DNA of 64,000 bases from Thiothrix subterranea (GTDB lineage: Bacteria > Pseudomonadota > Gammaproteobacteria > Thiotrichales > Thiotrichaceae). The stretch spans positions 806,001 through 870,000 of the forward strand of contig NZ_CP133217.1 of the NCBI RefSeq assembly GCF_030930995.1. Direction: 5' to 3'. Each line of letters begins with the position of its first letter. Position 1 is the stretch's first letter. The notes under the pieces were generated by a model. That model was not told the DNA's origin. It ran no database searches and saw only the letters and a list, made by a program, of their open reading frames with translations. The position numbers and the translations under genes are program-made. Below, in pieces: positions 26,659 through 35,071 of the stretch.

Positions 26659-26697
26659 TGTGTCCGGGCATCACTTCCGGTCACACCCCCTCGACAA

Positions 26698-27376
26698 AGC
26701 CGATGCCATCCGCCGCAAACGCCAGCAAGCGCTTCAACTGGCGGATGAGTTCTTGCGGTCAGTATTTTTGGAAATGTTTGGTGATCCGGTAACGAACCCG
26801 AAGGGATGGGAAGTTGCGAAATTTGATAGTGTTGGAACATTGGATAGAGGAAAATCCAAACATAGACCACGAAATGACCCTGCATTATTAGGCGGAGAGC
26901 ATCCATTAATTCAAACAGGCGATGTTGCCAATTCAGATAGTTATATTCGTATATTTAAAAGCACTTATTCTGATTTGGGTCTACAGCAAAGCAAAAAATG
27001 GGATGCCGGAACTCTTTGCATCACAATAGCTGCCAATATTGCCAAAACGGGAATATTAACCTTTGATGCGTGTTTCCCTGATAGTGTCGTAGGCTTTAAA
27101 CCAAATGAGTTTGTTATAGTTGAGTATATTCAATACTGGTTGGGGTTCTTGCAAAAAACATTAGAAGATAGTGCGCCAGAATCTGCTCAGAAAAATATAA
27201 ACTTGGCAATTCTGAAGAACCTTGATGTGCCCGTTCCGCCGATTGAGTTGCAGCGGGAATTTGCGCGGCGCGTGCAGAAAGTGGAAGGTTTGAAGGTGAA
27301 GCTGAAAGCGTCACAAGCGCAAGCCGAAGCGCAGTTCAACGCGCTGAGTCAGCGGGCGTTTGCGGGGCAGTTGTGA
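26698..27376 (+). pseudogene. hsdS: HsdS specificity subunit, 3' part
   Basis: This part resumes at ADAIRRKRQQALQLADEFL, the long conserved helix that follows the first recognition domain. It then holds a second recognition domain (WEVAKFDSVGTLDRGKSKHR in part, HPLIQTGDV, SAQKNINLAIL) and the second coiled-coil helix with FNALSQRAFAGQL. It has no start of its own, though the frame is open from 26606 through the IS end. It is in frame with the 5' part once the IS is removed. Restriction and modification specificity are therefore probably lost in this genome, unless the half-protein dimerises. Confidence 0.92.
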
Positions 27377-27386
27377 AAAAGCGTGT

Positions 27387-27474
27387 TGGGACATTTTGAC
27401 CCTAACGGATTCCAGCAAATTAGACACAATAACCCAACTATCCGCAACCTACCCTTTACCAACCTTGGCTTAAG
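27387..27474. repeat. duplicated regulatory segment, right copy, before tupA
   Basis: Eighty-eight bases aligned with 17227-17315. It holds GGGACATTTTGACCC (27388-27402) and GACACAATAACCCAAC (27423-27438), which lie about 65-115 bases before the sigma-54 promoter of tupA, a fitting place for activator sites. Confidence 0.85.
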
Positions 27475-27501
27475 TACTATTTTCAGGGGCTTTTTTGCAG
27501 A

Positions 27502-27517
27502 TGGCATAGGGATTGCT
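27502..27517 (+). promoter_or_regulatory. sigma-54 (-24/-12) promoter for the tup operon
   Basis: TGGCATAGGGATTGCT has GG (27503-27504) and GC (27515-27516) with ten bases between. Predicted transcription starts near 27528, 24 bases before tupA. Activator-like motifs lie upstream in the duplicated segment. Confidence 0.75.
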
Positions 27518-27551
27518 CTACCGCTTAACCCCTATAACCGAGGAGATCTGC

Positions 27552-28391
27552 ATGAAGCCTTTACTGACCGCTGCCCTATTGAGCTTAACCCTGTTGAGCA
27601 CCCCGTTACTGCTGGCGAAGGAAACCACCCCCGCTGACCCCAAAGTCATCAAAATGGCGACCACCACCAGCACCGAGAATTCCGGTTTATTGCAAGACAT
27701 CCTGCCCACATTCGAGACGAAAACCGGCTACAGCGTGCAGGTGATTGCGGTTGGTTCGGGTAAAGCGCTGAAAATGGGTGAAGATGGCGACGTGGATGTG
27801 GTGCTTTCCCACGCGCCCGCTGCGGAAAAAGAATTCGTCGCAAAAGGCTTCGGCGACCAGCGTTACCCGGTGATGTACAACGATTTCATTGTGCTAGGCC
27901 CCGAAGCAGACCCCGCCGCACTTAAAGGTTCCACCACTGCCCCGGAAGCGTTCGGCAAAATTGCCAGCAAAGCCGCGCTGTTTATTTCCCGTGGCGATGA
28001 TTCCGGTACACACAAAAAAGAACTGACACTGTGGGAAACCGCCAAGCTCAAACCTGCCGGTGACTGGTATCGCGAAGCGGGCGATGGCATGGAAAAAGTG
28101 ATTCAAATGGCGGGCGAACTGTCGGCATACACCTTGGCGGATCGGGGAACCTGGTTATCGGTGGCGGACAAATCCCCACTGAAAGTCCTCCACGAAGGCG
28201 ACAAAGACCTGTTTAACCCTTACGGTATTATGGCGGTCAGCCAAACCCGTTACCCCGACATTAACCATGCTGGCGCTCAAGCCTTGATTGACTGGATGGT
28301 GTCTGCCGAAGGGCAACAAGCGATTGGTGAATTTAAAGTCAACGGTACGGTGTTGTTTACCCCGAATGCCAACACCAGCACGGCTCACTAA
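27552..28391 (+). CDS. tupA: tungstate ABC transporter, substrate-binding protein TupA
   Basis: A periplasmic binding protein of 279 residues with a Sec signal peptide (to LLLAK, about residue 22). The TTSTENSGLL motif near the mature N-terminus is the oxyanion-binding hallmark that separates TupA from molybdate-binding ModA. SRGDDSGTHKKE and YTLADRGTWLS follow. It delivers tungstate to TupBC. Start at 27552 has GAGGAG about 7 bases upstream and is right for the signal peptide. It heads the tupABC-mob operon. Confidence 0.9.
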   Translation: MKPLLTAALLSLTLLSTPLLLAKETTPADPKVIKMATTTSTENSGLLQDILPTFETKTGYSVQVIAVGSGKALKMGEDGDVDVVLSHAPAAEKEFVAKGFGDQRYPVMYNDFIVLGPEADPAALKGSTTAPEAFGKIASKAALFISRGDDSGTHKKELTLWETAKLKPAGDWYREAGDGMEKVIQMAGELSAYTLADRGTWLSVADKSPLKVLHEGDKDLFNPYGIMAVSQTRYPDINHAGAQALIDWMVSAEGQQAIGEFKVNGTVLFTPNANTSTAH

Positions 28392-28397
28392 GCACGC

Positions 28398-29099
28398 ATG
28401 GCAAGTTTGCTGGATGCCACCGCTGAAGCCCTATCCCTGCTGTTAAACGGGGATGCGGCATTGTGGGAAATCGTCGCTATTTCCTTTGAAGTTTCCGCCA
28501 TTGCCTTACTCATTGCCACCCCGCCCGCTTTGCTGTTGGCCTTTGTGCTGGCGTATGGGCAATTTCCCGGTAGACGTTTGACGATTTCGCTGTTCAGTAC
28601 CTTGCTGTCTGTGCCGACGGTGGTGATTGGTTTAACGCTGTATTTGCTGCTGTCACGCCAAGGGCCACTGGGCGAATTCCGCCTGCTGTTTACGCAGACG
28701 GCGATAGTCTTGGGGCAAATTGTGTTGGCGTTTCCAATGCTGGTTGCCATTGGGCATTCCGCCCTGCAAGCGGCGGATCGGCGGGCGTGGGAAACAGCAC
28801 GCACTTTGGGCGCATCACCGTTTCGCGCTTTATTGACCGTTACCTACGAAGTCCGCTTTGGCTTGCTGGCGGCGGTGTTAGCGTCCTTTGGGCGCATTAT
28901 TTCGGAAGTGGGGGCGTCGATGATGCTCGGTGGCAATATTTTGCACCATACCCGCAATATTCCCACGGCGATTGCGCTGGAAACCAGCAAAGGCGAATTT
29001 GCTCAAGGCATTGCGCTGGGCATGGTGTTGCTGGTGCTGGCGTTTACCCTCAATATTTTGCTGCATCACTTTCAAGGAAAAGGGCACATAGGTTCATGA
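28398..29099 (+). CDS. tupB: tungstate ABC transporter, permease TupB
   Basis: A 233-residue inner-membrane permease with about five or six hydrophobic segments and the ABC coupling motif EVRFGLLAAVLASFGRIISE (the EAA loop). TTRNIPTAIALETSKGEFA-like sequence (HHTRNIPTAIALE) is typical of the TupB/WtpB branch. It begins 6 bases after tupA, and its stop overlaps the tupC start (ATGA), so the three transporter genes are coupled. Confidence 0.9.
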   Translation: MASLLDATAEALSLLLNGDAALWEIVAISFEVSAIALLIATPPALLLAFVLAYGQFPGRRLTISLFSTLLSVPTVVIGLTLYLLLSRQGPLGEFRLLFTQTAIVLGQIVLAFPMLVAIGHSALQAADRRAWETARTLGASPFRALLTVTYEVRFGLLAAVLASFGRIISEVGASMMLGGNILHHTRNIPTAIALETSKGEFAQGIALGMVLLVLAFTLNILLHHFQGKGHIGS

Positions 29100-29818
29100 A
29101 TACACTGCATTTTCGTCAAGTTCATCAATACCACGGCAAACGCCCGATTTTGAATGGGCTGGCACTGCGCTTGAGTCAGGGCGAATGTTGCCTGCTGACG
29201 GGCGATAATGGTGCAGGTAAAACCACCTTGCTGCGCATCCTCGGAGGTTTTGACCCGCCTAAGCAGTTTGAGGCAGATACCGGCTTTAGCCTGCTGAATT
29301 GGTCGCAATACCGCAAACGGCTGCGCGATAGCGTGCTGTATTTGCACCAGCAACCGTATTTGTTTGAAGGCAGTGTACGTGACAACCTCCGTTATGCGTT
29401 GCCGCGTGCCGTGGATAAGGCGCAACGGCAGGAACGCATTCGCCAAGCCTTGCACTGGGCAGGTTTGGAACACCTTGCGGATACTGCGGCGAAAACGCTT
29501 TCCGGGGGTGAATACCAGCGGGTGGCATTAGCCCGTGCTTGGTTGCGTCAGCCGCGTATTTTATTGCTGGACGAACCTACCGCGAATATGGATAAGGATG
29601 CTCGCTTGCGGACTATCCAACTGTTGCGCCAATTGCGTGACGACGGTATGGCGCTGTTGATTGCCAGCCATGACCCGGATTATTTTTCCTCGTTGGTCAA
29701 CCAACACCTGCATTTGCAAGACGGCATTTTGCAAACCGTTACCAGTGCGTTACGCTTGGCTAGGATTGTGCCGTTAACGCCGAATACTCACCACCACTCA
29801 GGAGCAGGTTTATCATGA
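29096..29818 (+). CDS. tupC: tungstate ABC transporter, ATP-binding protein TupC
   Basis: The ATPase subunit, 240 residues. Walker A (GDNGAGKTTLL), a Q loop (LHQQPYLFEGSV), the signature LSGGEYQRVALARA and Walker B (ILLLDEPTANMD) are intact, as is the switch histidine (IASHD). The ATG at 29096 overlaps the tupB stop. A much longer frame beginning at 28787 in the same phase runs across tupB and is rejected as the start. The stop overlaps the mobA-type start. Confidence 0.92.
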   Translation: MNTLHFRQVHQYHGKRPILNGLALRLSQGECCLLTGDNGAGKTTLLRILGGFDPPKQFEADTGFSLLNWSQYRKRLRDSVLYLHQQPYLFEGSVRDNLRYALPRAVDKAQRQERIRQALHWAGLEHLADTAAKTLSGGEYQRVALARAWLRQPRILLLDEPTANMDKDARLRTIQLLRQLRDDGMALLIASHDPDYFSSLVNQHLHLQDGILQTVTSALRLARIVPLTPNTHHHSGAGLS

Positions 29819-32292
29819 CGCAAGCGCATAGCACTCCCCGGATTACCGGCGTTATTCTGGCAGGTGGCAGGGGCAGCCGCATGGGTGGGCAGGACAAGGG
29901 CTTGCTCGAATGGCACGGTCGCCCGTTGGTCGCGTATTTATTGGAAGCTTTGCAGCCACAGGTCGATGCTATTCTGATCAATGCCAACCGTAATCAGGCA
30001 CGTTACCAGCAATACCACTATCCGGTGATCAGTGACGAATTGAGCGACTATCAAGGGCCGTTGGCGGGGTTTGCAGCGGCGATGCAGGCCGCACAAACGG
30101 ATTATATCCTCACCATTCCCTGCGATGCGCCGGAATTGGCAGCGGATACCGCCGCCCGTTTGTTGGCAGCCTTGCAAGGTGAGCAAGCGGAAATCGCGGT
30201 GGCGCACGATGGCGAACGCTTGCAACCTGTCCACGCGCTATTGCCGGTGAGTTTGTTGCCCAGCCTGCAAGCTTTCCTTGCCAAGGGCGACCGTAAGATT
30301 GACTTGTGGTATGCGCAGCACCGCATGGCAAGCGTCGATTTTTCCGATTGCCGCCGCATGTTCCGCAATATCAACACACCGCAACAGCAGGCAGAGCTGG
30401 CGGAGAAAATCCCCCCTAGCCCCCCTTTTGCAAAGGGGGGAACGGAAGAGCCAAGGGGTATTGAGTCCCCCTTTGAAAAAGGGGGATTGAGGGGGATTTC
30501 TCTTCCCGTGATTGGCGTATGCGCATGGAGCGGCTCAGGCAAAACCACCTTGCTAACCGAAGTGATTCCACGCCTGAAATTCGCCGGTTTACGCCTGACC
30601 GTGATCAAACACGGGCATCATAATCTGGAACTGGATACGCCGGGCAAAGACAGCTACCGCTTCCGTGAAGCCGGTGCTGACCAAGTCGTGCTGGCATCAC
30701 GCAAACGCATGGCAATGATGCAGGAGTGCAAAACCCAGCGCGAACCGGAACTGGTGGATGTGTTGCGTTTAGTCAACCGTGATTGCGCCGATCTGGTGTT
30801 AGTGGAAGGCTTTAAGCACACCGCGATTCCCAAAATCGAAGTGTATCGCCCTAGCGTTGGTAAACCGTTGCTGTACCCGAATGACAGCCATGTGATTGCG
30901 CTGGCAACCGATGATATGACGCTGGACGTTCCGGCACATGTCACCAAGCTGGATCTGAATCAGCCGGATAGCATTGCCGAGTTTATCCTGCAATGGCGCA
31001 CTCGCCAGCTTGCCCCTATCACTAATACCAACGCCACCATTCGCACTGCGCCTAGCTGTGCCGATGCGCGTGACCCTAGCAGTCTGTCGATCACCGAAGC
31101 CCGCAGCCGCATTATGGCAAACCTGCAAGCGGTTGCGCCTGCGCTGAAACGCCCGTTACGTGATGCCTTGGGGCAGGTGTTGGCGCAAGCGGTCATTTCC
31201 CCGCTCAACGTTCCCAACCATGTCAATTCGGCGATGGATGGCTATGCGCTGCGTAGTGATGATTTGCCGGGGGATGACAGCCGCGCTTATCGGGTGATCG
31301 GCAAAGCGTTTGCTGGGCAAGCGTTTAGCGGCGAATGCGGCAAGGGTGAATGCGTGCGGATTATGACGGGCGCATCCATGCCCGTTGGTACAGATGCCGT
31401 GGTGATGCAGGAACACACCGAAGCAGGGGCAGAGGGTTACATTCGTATCGGCACGGGTCATCGCGTCGGACAAAACGTGCGTCAAGCAGGGGAAGACATT
31501 GCGCAGGGCAGCACCGTCTTACCAGCAGGACACCGCGTGAATCCGGCAGATTTAGCCGTATTGGCATCGTTGGGAATTGCTGAAGTCAGCGTGATACGCC
31601 CGTTGCGGGTGGCGTTTTTCTCAACAGGTGACGAATTGCGCTCCATCGGCGAAACCTTGGCGGAAGGGCAGGTTTATGACAGCAACCGTTACGCGCTATA
31701 CGGCATGTTGCAACAGCTTAATGTCGAAATCCTTGATATGGGCGTGGTGCGTGATGACCCTGCCAGCCTCGAAACGGCCTTGCAACAAGCGGCAGCAACG
31801 GCGGATGTGGTGCTGACTTCCGGCGGAGTATCGGTGGGCGAAGCGGATTACATCAAAGGCATTTTAGCCAAACTGGGGCAAATCAACTTCTGGAAAATCG
31901 CCATCAAACCCGGTCGTCCGCTGGCATTCGGCACATTGGGTAAGGCGTTGTTCTTCGGTTTGCCGGGGAATCCGGTGGCGGTAATGGTGACATTCCTGCA
32001 ATTCGTGCAACCCGCGTTGCTGAAGCTGGCGGGTCAAACCGACTATGAACCGTTGTTGCTGGATGCTATCTGCCAAAGCCGCCTGAAAAAGCAACCGGGG
32101 CGCACCGAATTCCAGCGCGGCGTAGTCCGGCGTGAAGCGGGCAAGCTGGTGGTGGACAAAGCGGGGTATCAGGGTTCGGGCGTGCTGAGTTCCATGAGCA
32201 AGGGCAATTGCCTGATTATCCTGCCGGAAGAAACCGCCACGGTTGAACTGGGCGATGTTGTACAGGTGCAGGTGTTTGGTTGGTCAGGCTGA
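29815..32292 (+). CDS. mobA: MobA-MobB-MoeA trifunctional molybdenum-cofactor protein
   Basis: An 825-residue fusion. Residues 1 to about 196 are MobA (ILAGGRGSRMGGQDKG; transfers GMP from GTP to molybdopterin). About 232-400 are MobB (GVCAWSGSGKTTLL P loop, VIKHGHH, DSYRFREAGADQV). About 423-825 are MoeA (inserts molybdate or tungstate; NSAMDGYAL, LTSGGVSVGEADY, GLPGNPVAVM). The MobA-MobB linker (KIPPSPPFAKGG and on) is encoded by a 100-bp palindromic repeat lying in frame. Following tupABC directly, it makes the metal-dinucleotide cofactor that the formate dehydrogenase needs. The stop before the MobA domain of a single-function gene is absent, so one long protein is expected. Confidence 0.92.
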   Translation: MTQAHSTPRITGVILAGGRGSRMGGQDKGLLEWHGRPLVAYLLEALQPQVDAILINANRNQARYQQYHYPVISDELSDYQGPLAGFAAAMQAAQTDYILTIPCDAPELAADTAARLLAALQGEQAEIAVAHDGERLQPVHALLPVSLLPSLQAFLAKGDRKIDLWYAQHRMASVDFSDCRRMFRNINTPQQQAELAEKIPPSPPFAKGGTEEPRGIESPFEKGGLRGISLPVIGVCAWSGSGKTTLLTEVIPRLKFAGLRLTVIKHGHHNLELDTPGKDSYRFREAGADQVVLASRKRMAMMQECKTQREPELVDVLRLVNRDCADLVLVEGFKHTAIPKIEVYRPSVGKPLLYPNDSHVIALATDDMTLDVPAHVTKLDLNQPDSIAEFILQWRTRQLAPITNTNATIRTAPSCADARDPSSLSITEARSRIMANLQAVAPALKRPLRDALGQVLAQAVISPLNVPNHVNSAMDGYALRSDDLPGDDSRAYRVIGKAFAGQAFSGECGKGECVRIMTGASMPVGTDAVVMQEHTEAGAEGYIRIGTGHRVGQNVRQAGEDIAQGSTVLPAGHRVNPADLAVLASLGIAEVSVIRPLRVAFFSTGDELRSIGETLAEGQVYDSNRYALYGMLQQLNVEILDMGVVRDDPASLETALQQAAATADVVLTSGGVSVGEADYIKGILAKLGQINFWKIAIKPGRPLAFGTLGKALFFGLPGNPVAVMVTFLQFVQPALLKLAGQTDYEPLLLDAICQSRLKKQPGRTEFQRGVVRREAGKLVVDKAGYQGSGVLSSMSKGNCLIILPEETATVELGDVVQVQVFGWSG
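30403..30502. repeat. 100-bp MITE-like palindrome inside the mob fusion gene
   Basis: Ends GAGAAAATCCCCC and GGGGGATTTCTC are inverted, and inner CCCCCTTTTGCAAAGGGGGG and CCCCCTTTGAAAAAGGGGG hairpins fill it. It is translated in frame as the linker between the MobA and MobB domains, with no stop codon. Confidence 0.8.
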
Positions 32293-32328
32293 AAAGCAAT
32301 GCAGTGTGGCAGGATTCAAGCCTGCAAT

Positions 32329-32361
32329 TTGCAGATTGTAAGTTCAACTTCCAATCTGCAA
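32329..32361. terminator. hairpin between the mob fusion and the convergent hydrolase gene
   Basis: Inverted arms TTGCAGATTG and CAATCTGCAA with an inner AGTT/AACT give a long stem. There is no clear T tract, so a transcription end at this convergent junction is only suggested. Confidence 0.45.
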
Positions 32362-32370
32362 GGCTGGCAA

Positions 32371-33249
32371 CTAATCTACGATGGTATTGCGCAACACGCC
32401 CACACCCTCCACCTCACATTCCACCACGTCTCCCGGCAATAAATATTCCGGGGGTTCGCGTACAAAGCCCACGCCACTCGGCGTACCCGTCGCAATCACA
32501 TCGCCCGCTTCCAGCGTCATCCCCCGCGACAGCCATTCAATAATGCTGGCAACATCAAAAATCATCTGGCGCGTATTCGATGCCTGTTTCGTCACCCCAT
32601 TCACCCGACACGCAATGTTCAGCGCTTGCGGGTCAGCAATCTCATCCGCCGTCACAATCCATGGCCCCATCGGGCAACCACCGTCGATGCTTTTGCCGAG
32701 GAAATACTGTTTGTGATTCAACTGAATATCCCGCGCACTCAAATCATTGATCACAGTGTAACCAAACACATGCGCCAAGGCATTATCACGCGCAATCTTC
32801 TTACCGCCTTTGCCTAGCACCACACCCAATTCCGCTTCCCAATCCAGTTGTGAGCAAGTATCCGGGTCAAACGGCACAGCGGCTTCATGCCCAATCACGC
32901 TGGTCGGGCATTTGGTAAACACAATGGGGTATTGCGGCGCTTTGCCGGTGCGCCCGATTTGGTTCGCGGTTTCTTGCGCATGTTCCAGATAATTCAGCCC
33001 CAAGCACATCACGTTTTTACGCGGGCGCGGAATCGGTGCAAGTAAAGTAATCGCCGTTGCTGGCACGCGCATGACGGGTGTGGCATTAGCTGCCACCGCA
33101 GCGAAATCAACGCCGCGCTCAATCAAGGTAATCATATCGCGCCAAGGTGACTGTTCCACGCTGAGGTCAAGCGCGGGAATCAAAATCTGATCGCCAGCGG
33201 CAATGCATACGTAAGTTTGGTGTTGATATTGGCACGTTCCGAGTTTCAT
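32371..33249 (-). CDS. fumarylacetoacetate hydrolase family protein
   Basis: A 292-residue soluble enzyme of the FAH superfamily (C-C bond hydrolases, isomerases and decarboxylases of ring-cleavage pathways). The catalytic core is present: IPRPRKNVMCLGLNYLEHA, a metal-binding set (DWEAELGVVLG with its acidic pair, INDLSARD), KSIDGGCPMGPWIV, and GTPSGVGF near the end. The exact substrate (2-oxohepta-diene-dioate, acylpyruvate or oxaloacetate) cannot be told. It stands alone, convergent to the mob fusion and divergent from a low-GC stretch. Confidence 0.87.
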   Translation of the reverse strand: MKLGTCQYQHQTYVCIAAGDQILIPALDLSVEQSPWRDMITLIERGVDFAAVAANATPVMRVPATAITLLAPIPRPRKNVMCLGLNYLEHAQETANQIGRTGKAPQYPIVFTKCPTSVIGHEAAVPFDPDTCSQLDWEAELGVVLGKGGKKIARDNALAHVFGYTVINDLSARDIQLNHKQYFLGKSIDGGCPMGPWIVTADEIADPQALNIACRVNGVTKQASNTRQMIFDVASIIEWLSRGMTLEAGDVIATGTPSGVGFVREPPEYLLPGDVVECEVEGVGVLRNTIVD

Positions 33250-33518
33250 AGCGTTGTTTTGTCCACTGGCAAATGATCAATATTTACCATTATAACAGAA
33301 ATTAAAACGACCAACTCACAAGGTAACGCCGCCAGACCCAACCGCGTTTACAGGTACGCATTGGCTCAAAAAAGTGAAAAAAACACGAACAATTATTAAT
33401 TTAAAAATTGATAATTATCAAAAAATAATGGTTTTTTTAACAATAACCATGTAAATTAAAATGGTAATATTTATATGTTAGTCTGATTTTTTAACAACGT
33501 TACACGAAGGTAAATATT
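33250..33518. other. AT-rich intergenic stretch
   Basis: This 269-base gap is strongly AT-rich compared with its neighbours. It holds a perfect 14-bp palindrome, TTGATAATTATCAA (33408-33421), and a smaller ATGGTT/AACCAT inverted repeat. It is the likely promoter region of the next small gene. No ORF is supported. Confidence 0.5.
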
Positions 33519-33854
33519 ATGAGAAAAAATATTTTATTACTGTCATGCGCAGTTGTATTAGTAAGTGCAACCACCCACAGTTTTGCAAGTAAAACAACTG
33601 ATTATGAATGTTCAGCCCCATCATCTAGTGCTAAAATCAAAATAGCTTATCCAGACACGGATACAGCGATTATGTTGTATGAAGGCGACGAAATCATTTC
33701 CATGAAAAATGTTGTTAGCGCAAGTGGTGCTGCTTACGTAGGCGAAGGCTGGAAGTGGTCTGTGAAGAACGAAGAAGGTATTTTGTCTGTCGTAGATGAT
33801 AAAGGTAATGAGACTGGTAAAAACCAAGTGATCATGAACTGCAAAGCAAAATAA
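33519..33854 (+). CDS. putative MliC-like periplasmic protein
   Basis: A 111-residue protein with a Sec signal peptide (to about residue 24, HSFAS). The mature part starts YEC and contains SASGAAYVGEGWKWSVKNEEG and a late MNC. This resembles the c-type lysozyme inhibitor fold (MliC/PliC), in which a YxC opening, an SASGARY segment, a W-K loop and a last cysteine are conserved. The similarity is moderate, so the role in lysozyme resistance is tentative. Codon use is more AT-rich than in neighbours, consistent with acquisition. A strong hairpin at 33921-33953 ends the transcript. Confidence 0.5.
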   Translation: MRKNILLLSCAVVLVSATTHSFASKTTDYECSAPSSSAKIKIAYPDTDTAIMLYEGDEIISMKNVVSASGAAYVGEGWKWSVKNEEGILSVVDDKGNETGKNQVIMNCKAK

Positions 33855-33920
33855 GCCTTTTTTAAAAAACTAAAAATTAAAAAAACGTTCGATGTTTCAA
33901 TTTTTTAAGAAAATTGACGC

Positions 33921-33953
33921 GCCTGCACACGAAGTAAATTTTTTTGTGCAGGC
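33921..33953 (+). terminator. hairpin terminator after the MliC-like gene
   Basis: Perfect 9-bp arms GCCTGCACA and TGTGCAGGC are followed by TGTTTTG. The next open frame starts directly after it without an obvious promoter. Confidence 0.6.
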
Positions 33954-33961
33954 TGTTTTGT

Positions 33962-35071
33962 ATGCGCAAAAGTTCCTGTTTACTGGTGGGCGAAGCCGCG
34001 TTAAGCCCGCCGTTCAGTGCCTGGTTGCAAAGCTTTGGGGGGGAAGCCCAGATTGCCAACCCGCTGGCAACCGTGCTGGTGGTGGTTAGCATCACTTATT
34101 TTTCCATCGTTTTGGGCGAACTTGTCCCCAAGCGCATTGGACAACTCAGCCCGGAAGGAATTGCGCGTTTCGTGGCACGCCCGATGCTGTGGCTGGCGAT
34201 TCTGACCAAGCCTTTTGTCATGTTGTTATCGGGTTCGACCCGCTTGCTGTTGCGTCTACTTGGCGTGAAAGATACCGGCAATAACAGTGTCACCGAAGAA
34301 GACATCCACCACTTGTTAAGCGAAGGCTCGGATGCCGGGGTGATTGAGCAGCAAGAACACCAAATGGTGCGCAATGTATTCCGCCTTGATGACCGCCAGA
34401 TTGCCTCGTTCATGGTGCCGCGCAATAACGTGGTGTTTTTGGACGCGGATAAACCGCTGGCAGAAAGCTTGAGCCAAGTGGAAGCGCACCGTTACACCCG
34501 CTTTCCTGTGGTGCGCGGTAATTGGGAGGAAGTGCTGGGCTTGGTGAGCACCAGCCATTTGCTGAATCAACTGTTGCGCGGCGAACAAGCGAGTTTGACC
34601 GAACACCTCAGCCCCGCTGTTTTTGTACCCGAATCGCTGACCGGCATGGAGTTGTTGGAAAACCTCAAAAACTCCGGCGGCGAAATGGTGTTTATCATCG
34701 ACGAATACGGTGAAATTCAAGGCATTGTCACCCTGCATGACCTGATGGAGGCGATTACCGGCGAATTCAAACCGCAATCGCAGGAAGATGCGTGGGCGAT
34801 CCAACGCGAGGATGGCAGTTGGTTGCTAGACGGTTTAATTCCCGTCCCCGAACTCAAAGACCGATTGGGCTTAAACAGCGTCCCCGAAGAAGACCGAGGC
34901 CGTTACCACACCCTAAGCGGCATGTTGATGCTGATTTTAGGGCGCTTGCCACAAACCACCGACCATTGCGAGTGGGAAGGCTGGCGGCTCGAAGTGGTGG
35001 ATATGGATGGCACGCGCATTGACAAAGTACTCGCCAGTGCGCTGCATTCAGACACCACTGCCGGTGATTAA
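33962..35071 (+). pseudogene. CorC/TlyC-type CBS transport protein, 5'-truncated
   Basis: The frame encodes about 369 residues: part of a DUF21 membrane domain (GEAALSPPFSAWLQSFGGEA, then two hydrophobic stretches), two CBS domains (MVPRNNVVFLDADKPLAESL; VFVPESLTGMELLENLKNSG) and a CorC/HlyC C-terminal domain. Family proteins carry about 75 more residues at the N-terminus, with the first membrane helix, before the GEAAL segment. Here the sequence upstream is a terminator hairpin and low-GC DNA. The gene was therefore cut at its 5' end, and the first usable ATG (33962) gives a poor start. Probably not functional as a transporter. Confidence 0.75.

Larger units (their letters stand above)
25283..26688. 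mobile_element. ISKra4-like insertion sequence in hsdS
   Basis: A 1,406-base element with inverted ends GGGTGTGACCGAAAGTGATGC (left) and its near-match on the right (A changed to G once). It is flanked on both sides by the 9-bp direct repeat CCTCGACAA (25274-25282 and 26689-26697), a clear target-site duplication. The perfect duplication and the clean reading frame across the reconstructed joint point to recent insertion. Family assignment is from the transposase. Confidence 0.92.

Noticed and set aside
28787-29095. A longer tupC start within tupB
   Set aside because: It would overlap tupB by 300 bases in another frame. The ATG at 29096 gives the usual ABC protein start and an ATGA overlap.
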